Source: Ralstonia sp. UNC404CL21Col (lineage in GTDB: Bacteria; Pseudomonadota; Gammaproteobacteria; Burkholderiales; Burkholderiaceae). From it: 64,000 nucleotides of DNA. Location of the stretch: NCBI RefSeq assembly GCF_000620465.1, contig NZ_JIBE01000003.1, positions 310,001 through 374,000 on the forward strand. The letters are read 5' to 3'. Shown one piece after another: positions 1 through 9,365 of the stretch. Both the position numbers and the translations under genes were made by a program. Position 1 is the first letter of the stretch. Every line of letters starts with the position of its first letter. A model generated the notes under the pieces. That model saw nothing but the letters and a program-made list of their open reading frames with translations. It did no database searches and was not told the DNA's origin.

Positions 1-223
1 TGTCGTCGATGTCGGTGATGTTGCGCACGTAGGTCACCTCGTAACCTGACGCACGCAGCCAACGCTGCACCATGTCGAACACCACCATGACCCGCGCATG
101 CCCCACGTGACAGTAGTCGTACACCGTCATCCCGCACACGTACATGCGCACGCGGCCGGGCTCGATGGGGACGAACGTCTGTTTCTCACGCGCGAGCGTG
201 TTGTAGATCTTGAGTGATTCCAT
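1..223 (-). CDS. cysS: Cysteinyl-tRNA synthetase, N-terminal part (cut by window edge)
   Basis: This class I aminoacyl-tRNA synthetase charges tRNA-Cys with cysteine in the cytoplasm. The 74 residues visible begin [10 protein letters not shown] at an ATG. They contain the zinc-binding region CGMTVYD (C30) and the HIGH signature as HVGH (39-42), followed by the conserved NITDIDD segment. This N-terminal layout is specific to CysS. The gene runs off the left edge, so the KMSKS loop and anticodon-binding domain are not seen. It is divergent from the TPR gene that starts 254 bases away. Confidence 0.95.
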   Translation of the reverse strand, partial: MESLKIYNTLAREKQTFVPIEPGRVRMYVCGMTVYDYCHVGHARVMVVFDMVQRWLRASGYEVTYVRNITDIDD

Positions 224-476
224 GAAGCGGTGTCGGGAGACTCAGCGCGCCGCGCATGCGAGGTACAACGTTGCGGGCGGACTAAATTGGAGGCAATCGG
301 CGCCGGCGAGGCGCCTGCAAAACTAGCGGCATATCTTACCGGAACTGCGCTGACGGGACCGCCTGCCAGTGCGCCTGGCATGCTCCCCGTCAAGAACCTT
401 TCCCGGCGCGCACGGCCGCTGCTGCGCACAAAGACGGTTTGTTAGAATGCGGCGGAGTATAACGGAACCGATTCTC

Positions 477-1127
477 ATGAACAGACCGCTGCGTCAGACC
501 GCTGCAACCCTGGCTAGCCTGCTCGCGATGTCCGCGGCACCGGCCTTCGCCCAGACCGCCGGCTTTGCCTTGCCGGCCGATTTGATGCCCAGCACGCAGC
601 AAGCGCCCGAGGTGGCACGCCAGAAGCGCATCGACGACGCGTTGGCCAAGAAGCAATACGCCGAGGCGCTGACCGAGCTGGACAAGGATGTCGCCTCTCA
701 GCCGCGCAACGCGCAGGCCCGCTTCCAACGCGGTGTTGCACTTGCCGGCCTCGGCCGCGCAGACGACGCGATCGTCGCCTTCAGCCAGATGACGCAGGAC
801 TTCCCGGAGCTGCCCGAGCCGTACATCAACCTGGCCGCGCTGTACACCGAGCGGGGCGAACTCCTCCGTGCACGTGACAGCCTGATCATGGCGAACCGCG
901 TGGCGCCGGAAAATGCGCTGGCGCAATCGAATCTGGGCGATGTCTACGTTCGCCTGGCCGCACAGTCGTACCAAAGCGCCATCAAGCTGAACCCGAAGAA
1001 CGCCACCGCGCGTGCACGCCTGGATGCCTTGCCCGATCTGCCGGGCGTACGCCCTGCGTCGAAACCCGCCACGACCACGCTGCCCGCAGCCAGCGGCGTG
1101 AGCGCCAAGCCGGCCAAGCGTCAGTAA
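477..1127 (+). CDS. Exported tetratricopeptide (TPR) repeat protein
   Basis: Predicted 216-residue periplasmic protein. A signal peptide spans residues 1-25, with a likely cleavage AFA/QT. TPR-type helical repeats fill about residues 55-190 (segments such as RFQRGVALAGLGRADDA and ALAQSNLGDVYVRLA), followed by a low-complexity Ser/Pro/Ala/Lys tail. TPR proteins mediate protein-protein contacts, and the partner is unknown here. An upstream in-frame ATG at 369 would add 36 residues ahead of the signal peptide, so the start at 477 is preferred. The next gene, a periplasmic cyclophilin, lies 51 bases downstream on the same strand. The shared operon and periplasmic location suggest an envelope role, which is inference. 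Confidence 0.8.
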   Translation: MNRPLRQTAATLASLLAMSAAPAFAQTAGFALPADLMPSTQQAPEVARQKRIDDALAKKQYAEALTELDKDVASQPRNAQARFQRGVALAGLGRADDAIVAFSQMTQDFPELPEPYINLAALYTERGELLRARDSLIMANRVAPENALAQSNLGDVYVRLAAQSYQSAIKLNPKNATARARLDALPDLPGVRPASKPATTTLPAASGVSAKPAKRQ

Positions 1128-1178
1128 AAAGACGCGGCCGATCCTGCTTTTCCCAACCCAAGTTCTCTCTCGCTGACC

Positions 1179-1760
1179 ATGCTCCGTATTCGCTCTCTCT
1201 TAGCCGGACTCCTGTGTGCACTCGCCGTAACGGCCACCGCCGCCACGGCAGCCACCGCGTCTGCGCCGCGCGTGCAGTTCAAGACGTCGATGGGCAATTT
1301 CACCGTTGAGGTGTATCCGGACAAGGCACCGAAGACGGTCGCCAACTTCCTTCAGTATGTGAAGGACGGTTTCTACAAGGGCACGATCTTTCACCGCGTG
1401 ATGGACGGCTTCATGATCCAAGGCGGCGGCTTCACGCCCGACATGAAACAGAAGGACACGCGCCCGCCGGTCGAAATCGAATCGAAGAACGGCCTGAAGA
1501 ACGACAAGTACACGATCGCCATGGCGCGCACCATGGACCCGAACTCCGCCACCGCGCAGTTCTACGTGAACGTGGTCGACAACAACATGCTGAACTACCC
1601 TGGTCAGGACGGTTACGGCTATACCGTCTTCGGCAAGGTCGTCGAGGGCACCGACACCATCGACAAGATCAAGGCGGTGGAAACCACCACCAAGTTCCCG
1701 CACCAGAACGTGCCCGTGAAGCCGATCTTGATTGAATCGGCCACCGTCGTCTCCAAGTAA
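1179..1760 (+). CDS. ppiA: Periplasmic cyclophilin-type peptidyl-prolyl cis-trans isomerase
   Basis: Catalyses cis-trans isomerisation of Xaa-Pro bonds during folding of exported proteins. The 193-residue product starts with a signal peptide (about residues 1-28, Ala-rich before APRVQFKT). A bacterial cyclophilin domain follows, with the active-site stretch [13 protein letters not shown] (catalytic Arg) and the substrate-pocket segment [10 protein letters not shown]. It is followed 29 bases later by a second cyclophilin without a signal peptide, so the pair covers periplasm and cytoplasm. The start was chosen because it gives a complete signal peptide. Confidence 0.92.
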   Translation: MLRIRSLLAGLLCALAVTATAATAATASAPRVQFKTSMGNFTVEVYPDKAPKTVANFLQYVKDGFYKGTIFHRVMDGFMIQGGGFTPDMKQKDTRPPVEIESKNGLKNDKYTIAMARTMDPNSATAQFYVNVVDNNMLNYPGQDGYGYTVFGKVVEGTDTIDKIKAVETTTKFPHQNVPVKPILIESATVVSK

Positions 1761-1789
1761 CGCTTTTTGCCCTACCCAAGGAATTCACC

Positions 1790-2296
1790 ATGACCCAAGT
1801 CAAGCTGCACACCAACCACGGCGACATCACGCTGGCCCTGGACGCCGAGAAGGCACCGAAGTCGGTTGCGAACTTCGTCTCCTATGTGAAGGATGGCCAC
1901 TACAACGGCACGGTGTTCCACCGCGTCATCAAGGGCTTCATGATCCAGGGCGGCGGCTTCGAGCCGGGCGAGAAGATGAACCAGAAGCCCACGAAGGCTC
2001 CGATCGACAACGAAGCCAACAACGGCCTGAAGAACGAGCGCGGCGCCATTGCCATGGCACGCACCAACGACCCGCACTCGGCCACGGCCCAGTTCTTCAT
2101 CAACACGGTCGACAACGACTTCCTGAACCACACGTCGCCGACGCCGCAAGGCTGGGGCTACGCCGTGTTCGGCAAGGTGACCGAAGGCATGGACGTGGTC
2201 GACAAGATCCGCTCGGTGCGCACGGGCAACCGTGGCTTCCACCAGGACGTGCCGATGGAAGACGTGATCATCGAAAGCGCTGAAGTGATCGAATGA
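1790..2296 (+). CDS. ppiB: Cytoplasmic cyclophilin-type peptidyl-prolyl isomerase
   Basis: 168-residue PpiB-like prolyl isomerase beginning directly with the cyclophilin fold ([15 protein letters not shown]), with no signal peptide, so a cytoplasmic enzyme. The catalytic segment is [15 protein letters not shown] and the pocket segment is [17 protein letters not shown]. It closely resembles the periplasmic paralogue immediately upstream, which fits tandem duplication followed by relocation. An AAGGAA ribosome-binding site precedes the ATG. The stop codon overlaps the lpxH ATG (ATGA), and a strong intrinsic-terminator structure lies 38 bases past the stop, inside the lpxH frame. Confidence 0.95.
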   Translation: MTQVKLHTNHGDITLALDAEKAPKSVANFVSYVKDGHYNGTVFHRVIKGFMIQGGGFEPGEKMNQKPTKAPIDNEANNGLKNERGAIAMARTNDPHSATAQFFINTVDNDFLNHTSPTPQGWGYAVFGKVTEGMDVVDKIRSVRTGNRGFHQDVPMEDVIIESAEVIE

Positions 2297-3111
2297 TCGA
2301 CGCAGCGCACGCCGCACAGGCCTCCGCGCTGAAGACACCGGTCCGGGTTTCCGGGCCGGTGTTTTTTATTTCGGATCTGCACCTCACGGCCAGCATGCCG
2401 GCCACTGCCGCCGTGTTCGAGCGCTTCCTGCGCACGCGCGCCCGCGAGGCACGCACGCTCGTCATCTTGGGTGACTTTTTCGAATACTGGGTCGGCGATG
2501 AAGAACTCGCTGATCCGTTCCACCAGCACATCGCCCACCTGCTTGCCGAACTCGCAGCGGCCGGCACGCGCGTGCTGTTTATGCACGGCAATCGGGACTT
2601 CCTGCTCGGCAAGCGTTTTCTGAAGGCTGCGCACGCCACGCTGCTGCCCGACCCCTCCGTGCTCGAAACGGACGAAGGCCGGCGCATCGTGCTTGCGCAC
2701 GGCGACGCCCTCTGCACGCGCGACACGGCGTACATGCGCTTCCGCCACTGGACGCGCAAGCGCTGGGTGCAGTCGATATTCCTGGCGATGCCGCTGCGCT
2801 GGCGGCTGAGGATCGCGCAGAAGATGCGCGCGGAAAGCGAAGCCGGCCGCGCCATGTCCGCCAATGTCGCCGGTGAGCCCCGCGCTGCCGCGATGATGGG
2901 CGACGTCGCTCCCGAAGCGGTGGATGCGCTGCTCAAGGCATCGGGCACGTCCACGCTCATTCACGGCCACACGCACCGCCCGCAACTGCATCATGAGCCG
3001 AGCGGTGACCGCTGGGTTCTTTCCGACTGGGATTTCGATCAGGTACAGCCGCGCGGCAGCTTCCTCAAACTGCAGGACGGCGCGCTCACGGTCGAGCAAG
3101 TGACGGCCTGA
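2293..3111 (+). CDS. lpxH: UDP-2,3-diacylglucosamine pyrophosphohydrolase (lipid A synthesis)
   Basis: Cleaves UDP-2,3-diacylglucosamine to lipid X and UMP, the fourth step of lipid A synthesis, at the inner membrane. Metallophosphoesterase motifs are in order: FFISDLHL (DxH), ILGDFFEYW (GDxxE), MHGNRDF (GNRD), LAHGDALC and IHGHTHRP. The longest product is 272 residues. The ATG at 2293 overlaps the ppiB stop by four bases, which suggests translational coupling. The first 22 residues precede the conserved fold. An in-frame GTG at 2359 would start the protein as (f)[10 protein letters not shown] terminator hairpin at 2335-2367 lies between these two possible starts, so the true start and the way lpxH is transcribed are uncertain. 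Confidence 0.93.
   Translation: MIDAAHAAQASALKTPVRVSGPVFFISDLHLTASMPATAAVFERFLRTRAREARTLVILGDFFEYWVGDEELADPFHQHIAHLLAELAAAGTRVLFMHGNRDFLLGKRFLKAAHATLLPDPSVLETDEGRRIVLAHGDALCTRDTAYMRFRHWTRKRWVQSIFLAMPLRWRLRIAQKMRAESEAGRAMSANVAGEPRAAAMMGDVAPEAVDALLKASGTSTLIHGHTHRPQLHHEPSGDRWVLSDWDFDQVQPRGSFLKLQDGALTVEQVTA
2335..2367 (+). terminator. Intrinsic-terminator-like hairpin after ppiB, inside the lpxH frame
   Basis: A 12-bp stem (2335-2346 with 2351-2362, one G-T wobble) closes a four-base loop and runs straight into six T residues (2362-2367). By sequence it is a textbook rho-independent terminator for ppiB. It lies 42-74 bases inside the ATG-started lpxH frame. Confidence 0.8.
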
Positions 3112-3133
3112 CCTGTCATCACGCGCCCGCCGC

Positions 3134-3880
3134 TTACTTGAGCATCTGCTTCAGTTGGCTTGCGTCGAATGGATCGTTCGGCGAATTCTCCAGGTGCGCG
3201 CCCAGGCGATCCAACGCAGAAAGAATCGACTCGATGCGCTCCTGCTGAAGCTCGCTGTGGTCGATCAGCCGCTTAAGCGCCAGCGATACCGGGTCGTCCG
3301 CATCCGGCGTAATGCCATACGCTGAAAACTCCTGCTTGAGCACAGACTGGGCCTCGGTCGCCACATCGCGTTCGATGATGCGCGCCGGAATGCCAACCGC
3401 CGTTGCCCCCGGCGGCACGGGTTTGAGCACGACCGCGTTGGAGCCAACGCGCGCGCCATCCCCGATGACAAAACCGCCAAGCACCTTGGCACCCGCACTG
3501 ACCACCACGCCCTTGCCGAGCGTCGGGTGCCGCTTGGCGCCCTTGTAGAGCGACGTGCCGCCGAGCGTGACACCTTGGTAGATCGTGCAGTCGTCACCGA
3601 TCTCAGCCGTTTCGCCAATCACGACACCCATGCCGTGGTCGATGAACACGCGCCGGCCGACCGTCGCGCCGGGATGAATCTCGATGCCGGTGAGAAAGCG
3701 CCCGAGGTGCGAGAACCACCGCCCCAGCCACCGGAAGCCGCCGTGCCAACACGCATGCGCGACCCGATGGACGATGATGGCGTGCAGACCTGGGTAGCAG
3801 GTCAGCACTTCCCAGCGGCTGCGCGCGGCCGGGTCTCGCTCCATGATGGCGCCGATATCTTCGCGAATGCGTGTGAACAT
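3134..3880 (-). CDS. cysE: Serine O-acetyltransferase
   Basis: Acetylates L-serine with acetyl-CoA to O-acetylserine, the first step of cysteine synthesis in the cytoplasm. The 248-residue protein has the N-terminal helical region typical of CysE, then a left-handed beta-helix of hexapeptide repeats (about residues 65-180). The catalytic pair D81-H82 lies in [11 protein letters not shown], followed by GVTLGGTS and the KHPT-like loop KRHPTLGKG. The tail beyond residue 185 is longer than the minimal fold, with predicted helices. It converges with lpxH, 22 bases away. Confidence 0.95.
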   Translation of the reverse strand: MFTRIREDIGAIMERDPAARSRWEVLTCYPGLHAIIVHRVAHACWHGGFRWLGRWFSHLGRFLTGIEIHPGATVGRRVFIDHGMGVVIGETAEIGDDCTIYQGVTLGGTSLYKGAKRHPTLGKGVVVSAGAKVLGGFVIGDGARVGSNAVVLKPVPPGATAVGIPARIIERDVATEAQSVLKQEFSAYGITPDADDPVSLALKRLIDHSELQQERIESILSALDRLGAHLENSPNDPFDASQLKQMLK

Positions 3881-3987
3881 CTTGAGGTGTGTGGATTGTT
3901 ATATCTATATGCGCGATGCGCTGAGGGCAGTGTAAGGCATTGCCTTACCGCGCTGCGGCAAGGGTTTTAGCCAGACATGCAGGGAAT

Positions 3988-4017
3988 GCCGCCCTGCTGG
4001 ATCAACAAGGGGGCGGC
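3988..4017 (-). terminator. Possible trmJ transcription terminator hairpin
   Basis: A seven-base inverted repeat GCCGCCC/GGGCGGC (3988-3994 and 4011-4017) with a 16-base loop lies 11 bases past the trmJ stop. Only a weak T-poor tail follows in the minus direction, so termination is uncertain. Confidence 0.3.
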
Positions 4018-4028
4018 TTTCGGGGCGA

Positions 4029-4877
4029 TCAGCGACAGTCGTCGGCAGCGCCGGTGGGCGGCGTAGTGGCTTCGGCACGGCGGCCGAGCATGCGCTTGGC
4101 GATCCCGCGCAGGATGTTGACCTCTTCGGTCTCCAGCTGCGTGCGGGCGAACAGACGCCGCAGGCGCGGCATCAGCTTTTTCGGCTGGGCCGGGTCGAGA
4201 AAGCCGATCTCGACCAGGCCCAGCTCCAGATGTTCGAACATCCCGTCGATCTGCTCGGCCGTGGCTGGCTCGCCGACAAAGCCGACGCCTTCCATGCGCG
4301 TGTCGCCCGTGCCGGTGCCGGCCAGCAGCGCCATGCGCACCTCGTACGCAATCAACTGCACGGCCTGCGACAGGTTCAGCGAGGCATACGCCGGGTTGGC
4401 TGGAATGTGCGTGACCACATGGCAGCGCTCCACCACCTCGTTGGGCAACCCGAACCGCTCGTTGCCGAAGACGAAGGCGACGGTGGTGTCCGGCGCGGCC
4501 AGCAATGCGGCCACTTCTTCTGCAGCGGCACGCGGGCCGATGCGGCGCGGACCGAATTCGCGCGGGCGGGCCGTCAGCGCAATGGTGAGCGAGGCGCCGG
4601 CCAGCGCTTCGCCAATGTCGTCAATCACGCGGGCGGCGGCCAGCACGTCATCGGCGCCGCTTGCCATGGCAACGGCATCGGCGTGGCGTTGGGCCTCAGC
4701 CTCGCGCGGGCGGACGAGCACGAAGCTGCCGGGCTCGCCAAATCCCATCGTCTTGAGCGCACGTGCCGTGGACCCGACATTGCCCGGGTGGCTGGTCTCG
4801 ACCAGGACAAAACGGCACCGCGCGGCGCGCTGGCGCAGCGTTTCGGGGTCGGCGGGGGTGGTGTTCGGGGTGCTCAT
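4029..4877 (-). CDS. trmJ: tRNA (cytidine/uridine-2'-O-)-methyltransferase TrmJ
   Basis: SPOUT-family enzyme that 2'-O-methylates position 32 of several tRNAs using S-adenosylmethionine. The 282-residue protein shows the TrmJ N-terminal signature FVLVETSHPGNVGSTARALK, the cofactor-knot region with AFVFGNERFGLPNEV, and HIPANPAYASLNLSQAV near the C-terminal side of the fold. A helical TrmJ-type extension follows. The ATG at 4877 is preferred. The frame is open 17 codons further upstream, but that extension is not family-like. It is divergent from suhB, as is common in beta- and gammaproteobacteria. Confidence 0.93.
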   Translation of the reverse strand: MSTPNTTPADPETLRQRAARCRFVLVETSHPGNVGSTARALKTMGFGEPGSFVLVRPREAEAQRHADAVAMASGADDVLAAARVIDDIGEALAGASLTIALTARPREFGPRRIGPRAAAEEVAALLAAPDTTVAFVFGNERFGLPNEVVERCHVVTHIPANPAYASLNLSQAVQLIAYEVRMALLAGTGTGDTRMEGVGFVGEPATAEQIDGMFEHLELGLVEIGFLDPAQPKKLMPRLRRLFARTQLETEEVNILRGIAKRMLGRRAEATTPPTGAADDCR

Positions 4878-5047
4878 TGGCGCAATTCGCGGGGCGCCGG
4901 AGGCGGGGTTCATATACAATACGGCCACTCTTTTGACGGCGGGCAGGATCGCGAGATTGGCCCGCCGCTCGTTCTTCTACAATTCGTTGTGTTGTTTCGC
5001 CTGCAGCCGCTTCCGAAAAATCGGCGCGCCAGGCGCGGAGATCCCAC

Positions 5048-5860
5048 ATGCATCCGATGCTCAATATCGCCGTCCGGGCTGCTCGCAAGGCCGGCACCGT
5101 CATCAACCGCGCGTCCTTCGACGTCGATAGCCTGCGCACCGAGCGCAAACAACACAACGATTTCGTCACCGAAGTCGACCGCGCAGCTGAAGCGGCGATC
5201 ATCGAAGTCATCAAGACTGCCTACCCCGATCACGCGATTCTAGCGGAAGAGTCCGGCCAATCCTGGGCCGACGGCGAAACCGCCAGCGAAAACGTCTGGG
5301 TGATCGACCCGCTGGACGGCACGACCAACTTCATCCACGGCTTTCCGCAATATGGCGTATCGATCGCGCTGATGCAGCGTGGCGTCGTCACGCAGGCCGT
5401 GGTGTACGACCCGACGCGCGACGAACTCTTCACCGCCTCCAAGGGCGCCGGCGCGTTTTTGAACAACCGTCGCATCCGCGTCACGCGCCGCGACAAGCTG
5501 GCTGACTGCCTGATCGGCACGGGCTTCCCCTACCGCGATCTGGAAGGCCTGTACGACTACACCCGCCTGTTTGCGACCATGACGGAAAACTGCGCCGGCC
5601 TGCGTCGCCCCGGCGCCGCCGCGCTGGACCTCGCCTACGTCGCCTGCGGCCGCCTCGACGGCTTCTTCGAGCAAGGCCTGAGCAAGTGGGACATGGCCGC
5701 AGGCTCGCTGCTCGTGACGGAATCGGGCGGCCTGGTGGGCAACTACACCGGCGAATCGGGCTATCTGGACCAAGGCGAAATCCTGGCCGGCAACCCGAAG
5801 GCTTTCGTGCAGATGATCAAGATCACCTCGCCATTCTCGCGGTCGAAGGCTGAAGCTTGA
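5048..5860 (+). CDS. suhB: Inositol-1-monophosphatase family protein SuhB
   Basis: Mg-dependent phosphatase of the inositol monophosphatase family. In enterobacteria SuhB also binds RNA polymerase antitermination complexes at rRNA operons. The 270-residue protein has AEESG (E67-E68), the metal-binding motif DPLDGTTNF (D87, D90) and the second signature [15 protein letters not shown]. Length and motif spacing fit the family. A strong terminator follows 20 bases after the stop, so suhB is probably a single-gene transcript or the last gene of one. Confidence 0.95.
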   Translation: MHPMLNIAVRAARKAGTVINRASFDVDSLRTERKQHNDFVTEVDRAAEAAIIEVIKTAYPDHAILAEESGQSWADGETASENVWVIDPLDGTTNFIHGFPQYGVSIALMQRGVVTQAVVYDPTRDELFTASKGAGAFLNNRRIRVTRRDKLADCLIGTGFPYRDLEGLYDYTRLFATMTENCAGLRRPGAAALDLAYVACGRLDGFFEQGLSKWDMAAGSLLVTESGGLVGNYTGESGYLDQGEILAGNPKAFVQMIKITSPFSRSKAEA

Positions 5861-5880
5861 TTGCTTCAAGCAGGCACTGA

Positions 5881-5910
5881 AAAGCCCTCGCCCAGTGCGA
5901 GGGCTTTTTT
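5881..5910 (+). terminator. Intrinsic terminator of suhB
   Basis: An eight-base GC-rich stem (5884-5891 with 5897-5904), extended by A-T pairs, with a five-base loop and a run of six T residues. It is placed 20 bases past the suhB stop. Confidence 0.9.
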
Positions 5911-6060
5911 GTTTGAGCTATCCAGCAATACGCAACTGCCTGGAAACGCAGTTCGCTCAATAGAACACCATATCCCGGCAATCCCCCGCAAACCGCACGG
6001 GTTTTGCGTGCCGCGTACCTCATTCACAATGAGCCCCCGCCCTCAACGCCATCGCCTGCC

Positions 6061-6765
6061 ATGAAGACCGCCCTCGCCCCGCGCCACGTTCCATTCGAGC
6101 ACCTTGGCATCCTGCAGCCGCTGGTGGAAGCGCGCGGCTACACGGTGCGCACCGTCGACGTGGGCGTGCAGCCGGTGCCGACCGACGACATGGTGGATGC
6201 CGATCTGTTGATCGTGCTGGGCGGGCCCATCGGCGCGTATGACGATGCGACGTATCCGTTCGTACGCGATGAAGCCGCCGCCATTGCGCAGCGGCTGGCC
6301 GCCCGCAAGCCGCTGCTGGGCATCTGCCTCGGCGCCCAGCTGATCGCACGGGCGCTGGGTGCGGCAGTCAAGCCGATGGGCGTAAAGGAGATCGGCTTTG
6401 CACCGGTGACGCTCACAGCCGACGGCGCAGACTCGCCGCTCGCGCCGCTGGCCGACGGCACGCCGGTGCTGCACTGGCATGGCGACCGATACGATTTGCC
6501 GCCCGGCGCGCGACGGCTGGCGTTCACGGAAGTCTGTACAGAACAGGCTTTCGCCATCGGCAACCACGCGCTCGCGCTGCAATTCCACCTGGAGGCAAAT
6601 CTGGAGGAGCTGGAAGCCTGGCTGATCGGGCATGCTGCGGAACTCGGCGCAGCGGGTGTCGACCCGCGCGCGTTGCGAGCACAGGTGCCCTCGGTGGCGC
6701 AGCGCCTGTCGCAACGTGCGCGCGAGGTCTTCGCTGCCTGGCTCGACCGCGTGGAGGCCGCATGA
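6061..6765 (+). CDS. Class I glutamine amidotransferase-like protein
   Basis: 234-residue stand-alone amidotransferase domain resembling the GMP-synthase-type subgroup annotated as glutamine amidotransferase. The catalytic triad is visible: nucleophile C89 in GICLGAQL, and H176 and E178 in LQFHLEA. The oxyanion segment is LGGPIGAYD. No synthetase domain is attached, so its ammonia acceptor or hydrolysed substrate is unknown. Relatives include gamma-glutamyl hydrolase-like enzymes. The start at 6061 was chosen over an upstream ATG (6004), which adds a non-conserved stretch. It overlaps the MOSC gene by four bases (ATGA), so the two are almost certainly co-translated. Confidence 0.85.
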   Translation: MKTALAPRHVPFEHLGILQPLVEARGYTVRTVDVGVQPVPTDDMVDADLLIVLGGPIGAYDDATYPFVRDEAAAIAQRLAARKPLLGICLGAQLIARALGAAVKPMGVKEIGFAPVTLTADGADSPLAPLADGTPVLHWHGDRYDLPPGARRLAFTEVCTEQAFAIGNHALALQFHLEANLEELEAWLIGHAAELGAAGVDPRALRAQVPSVAQRLSQRAREVFAAWLDRVEAA

Positions 6766-7466
6766 CGCTGCCCGGCCCCATCCGCATCGAGACCCTCCTC
6801 GCCGGACGCGCGGTCGACTACACGCGCCCAGGCTCACGCAGCGCCATCGACAAGCGCCCCGTACGCGACACAGTGGAAGTCGGCATCAACGGCATCGTGG
6901 GCGACGAGCAAGGCGACTTGCGTGTGCACGGCGGCCCTGACAAGGCAATCCACCACTATCCGTTCGACCACTACGCGGCCTGGCAAGTGGATATCGGCGC
7001 GCAACCCGTGCTCGCACAGCCCGGCGCGTTTGGCGAGAACGTGAGCACCACCGGCATCACCGAAGCGGACATCTGCGTGGGCGACCGTCTGCGCGCGGGC
7101 AGTGTGATGCTGGAAGTGTCGCAACTGCGCCAGCCGTGCTGGAAGCTCAACGACCGCTTCAACACGCGCGACATGGCGCGCCGCGTGCAACACACGGGCC
7201 GCACGGGCTGGTATTACCGGGTTCTGGAAGGCGGCACGCTGCGCGCGGGCGATACGCTGGAATGGCTCGAGCGCCCGTGGCCGCAATGGCCGCTGTCGCG
7301 CGTGCTGGATGTGCTTTACCGCAACATGCTCGACCGTGCAGCGCTGACCGACATGCTGAGGCTGCCGCTCACGCCGTCATGGCGCAAGCTGGTGGAAGGC
7401 CGCCTTGCGCGAGGCGAGGTGGAAAGCTGGGCCAAACGCATCGATGGCCCAGCGCTCGAAGCTTGA
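6762..7466 (+). CDS. MOSC domain protein, YiiM type
   Basis: MOSC domains carry sulfur or work with the molybdenum cofactor. The related E. coli YiiM gives molybdenum-dependent detoxification of N-hydroxylated bases. The 234-residue protein has the MOSC core with VHGGPDKAIHHYP (55-67), GAFGENV, and the conserved cysteine C126 in QLRQPCWKLN. A C-terminal three-helix extension typical of the YiiM subgroup follows. It is translationally coupled to the amidotransferase upstream. Substrate is unknown. It converges with the chemoreceptor gene, with 12 bases between stops. Confidence 0.85.
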   Translation: MTLPGPIRIETLLAGRAVDYTRPGSRSAIDKRPVRDTVEVGINGIVGDEQGDLRVHGGPDKAIHHYPFDHYAAWQVDIGAQPVLAQPGAFGENVSTTGITEADICVGDRLRAGSVMLEVSQLRQPCWKLNDRFNTRDMARRVQHTGRTGWYYRVLEGGTLRAGDTLEWLERPWPQWPLSRVLDVLYRNMLDRAALTDMLRLPLTPSWRKLVEGRLARGEVESWAKRIDGPALEA

Positions 7467-7478
7467 GTTCGCAACCGA

Positions 7479-9290
7479 TCAGAACGTTTCCCAATCGGCG
7501 TCGGAACCACCACCGGCCACAGCCAGCGGTTGCTTGCGTGCGGGAGCGGCAGCCGAAACGACTGCGGCAGCAGCGACCGGCGCCGACGCCTGAGTTGCCG
7601 TCTTCGCTTCACGCTTGCGCAGCGCGGCACGTGCGGGCTTGGCTGCGCTGACCGGCTTGGCAGTGGCCTTGGCCGCAGGCTTGGCAACCTTCTCCGGCTT
7701 CTGCACGGCTACGGCGGCGGTCTCTGCACCATCCAGCCGGAACTGCGACACCACCTGCGTGAGGTTCTGCGCCTGTTCTTCCAGCGACTGCGCGGCAGCG
7801 GCCGCCTGTTCGACCAGCGCGGCGTTCTGCTGCGTCACCTGCTCCATTTCCGTCACAGCCTGGCCGATCTGCAGGATGCCCTGCGTCTGCTCGGCCGAGG
7901 CGGAAGCAATGTCTTCAACGATATTGGCGACGCGGCGCACGGCTTCCACCGTCTCGGAGATGGTCTCGCCGGCTTGCGCCACCTGCGAGTGCCCGGCTTG
8001 CACGCGCGACACCGAATCGTCGATCAGCGTCTTGATTTCCTTGGCGGCCGCAGCGCTGCGTTGAGCCAGCGCGCGCACCTCGCCGGCCACCACGGCAAAA
8101 CCGCGGCCCTGCTCGCCGGCGCGGGCCGCTTCCACTGCCGCATTCAGCGCGAGGATGTTGGTCTGGAAGGCAATGCCGTCAATCACGCCAATGATGTCGG
8201 CCATCTTTCGTGAGCCCGCGCTGATGTCGTCCATGGTGGCTACCACGCCGCGTACGACCTCGCCGCCGCGCGAAGCGAGGTCTGCCGCATTTGACGCCAG
8301 CGCGCTGGCCTGGCGGGCGTTCTCGGAGTTGTTGGTGACGGTGGAGGTCATCTGCTCCATGCTCGCGGCCGTCTTCTCCAGCGAGGCGGACTGCTGCTCG
8401 GTACGCGAAGACAGATCGAGATTGCCGCTGGCGATTTCGTGCGCGCCGGTGTTGACCGAATCCGAGCTGTTGCGCACCTGGCGCACGGTGTTCACCAAGC
8501 TCTCGCGCATGCGGCCCACGGCAGCCAGCAGGCGGCCGAGTTCATTGCGGCCACCCGTTCTGACGTGCACGGCCAGATCGCCCTCGGCCACGCGGCTGAG
8601 CACAGCGACGGCTTCGTTAAGCGGGGTGATCACGAAGGCCTTGAGACCGTAGAACACCGCCACGATCAACGCGAGTGCCATGGCAATGCCGAGCGCCACG
8701 AACTTCAGGATCGTTTCGTAACGCGCACGGCCGTCGTCGGCCTCGTCCTTGGCCAGCTTCTTGACGAGCTGCTGGAAATTCTCGATCTGCACCGACCACG
8801 CGGCGCCGGTATCGGTCACGTCTTTGTAGTTGAGCTGCGCATATGCAGCGGCATCGCCGGCGCGCAACGCCGCCAGGGCGCGCTGCACGGCTTCGATGTG
8901 CGTTTGCGCGGCCTGGACGATCGCCTGACGCAGCGACTCGTCGACCCCTTCGATGCGTGGCGCATTCTTGAAGGCTTCCACCTGTTCGATAGCCTTCTTG
9001 AGGCCTTTCTCCGAACTGGCAAGCGCTGCCGTCTTTGCCGCGTCGTCCATGTTTTCACGCAGGACGCTGTACAGGCGTGACATGCCGGTGCGTGCGCGCT
9101 GCATGTCCTTGTACGCGTCGTTCAGCAGCATGCTGCGCTCGGAAATCTCGTGCACGCGCTCAGTCGCGGCGTTCGTGGTACGCAGCGCCAATACACCCAC
9201 CGCCGCCCCGACCACAATCATCAGTGCAAAGGTGATCAGAATCGCCAGCAGGCCAGCGCGCACGCTGGTGTTCTTCAAAACGCGGTCCAT
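7479..9290 (-). CDS. Methyl-accepting chemotaxis protein with four-helix-bundle sensor and CheR-tether tail
   Basis: 603-residue inner-membrane chemoreceptor. Order of parts: TM1 about 12-34; a periplasmic helical sensor of the 4HB_MCP type; TM2 about 192-214; HAMP about 215-268; then the coiled-coil signalling domain. The hairpin tip is [20 protein letters not shown]. The very C-terminus, after an Ala/Lys-rich linker, is DWETF, matching the xWxxF pentapeptide that tethers the methyltransferase CheR and the esterase CheB in high-abundance receptors. It lies 75 bases after a second receptor gene on the same strand with no visible promoter between, so the two are likely co-transcribed. The ligand is unknown. 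Confidence 0.94.
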   Translation of the reverse strand: MDRVLKNTSVRAGLLAILITFALMIVVGAAVGVLALRTTNAATERVHEISERSMLLNDAYKDMQRARTGMSRLYSVLRENMDDAAKTAALASSEKGLKKAIEQVEAFKNAPRIEGVDESLRQAIVQAAQTHIEAVQRALAALRAGDAAAYAQLNYKDVTDTGAAWSVQIENFQQLVKKLAKDEADDGRARYETILKFVALGIAMALALIVAVFYGLKAFVITPLNEAVAVLSRVAEGDLAVHVRTGGRNELGRLLAAVGRMRESLVNTVRQVRNSSDSVNTGAHEIASGNLDLSSRTEQQSASLEKTAASMEQMTSTVTNNSENARQASALASNAADLASRGGEVVRGVVATMDDISAGSRKMADIIGVIDGIAFQTNILALNAAVEAARAGEQGRGFAVVAGEVRALAQRSAAAAKEIKTLIDDSVSRVQAGHSQVAQAGETISETVEAVRRVANIVEDIASASAEQTQGILQIGQAVTEMEQVTQQNAALVEQAAAAAQSLEEQAQNLTQVVSQFRLDGAETAAVAVQKPEKVAKPAAKATAKPVSAAKPARAALRKREAKTATQASAPVAAAAVVSAAAPARKQPLAVAGGGSDADWETF

Positions 9291-9365
9291 CTTGTCTCCG
9301 GGATCCCCACAGGCAAGCCCATGCTTGCGGTGCGCGGGGTCAACGAGGGGAAGGTCAGTCGTGGG

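Noticed and set aside
4911-4983. TATACAAT (4913-4920) and TACAAT (4978-4983) as suhB promoters
   Set aside because: Neither has a convincing -35 at the right distance, so I could not choose between them.
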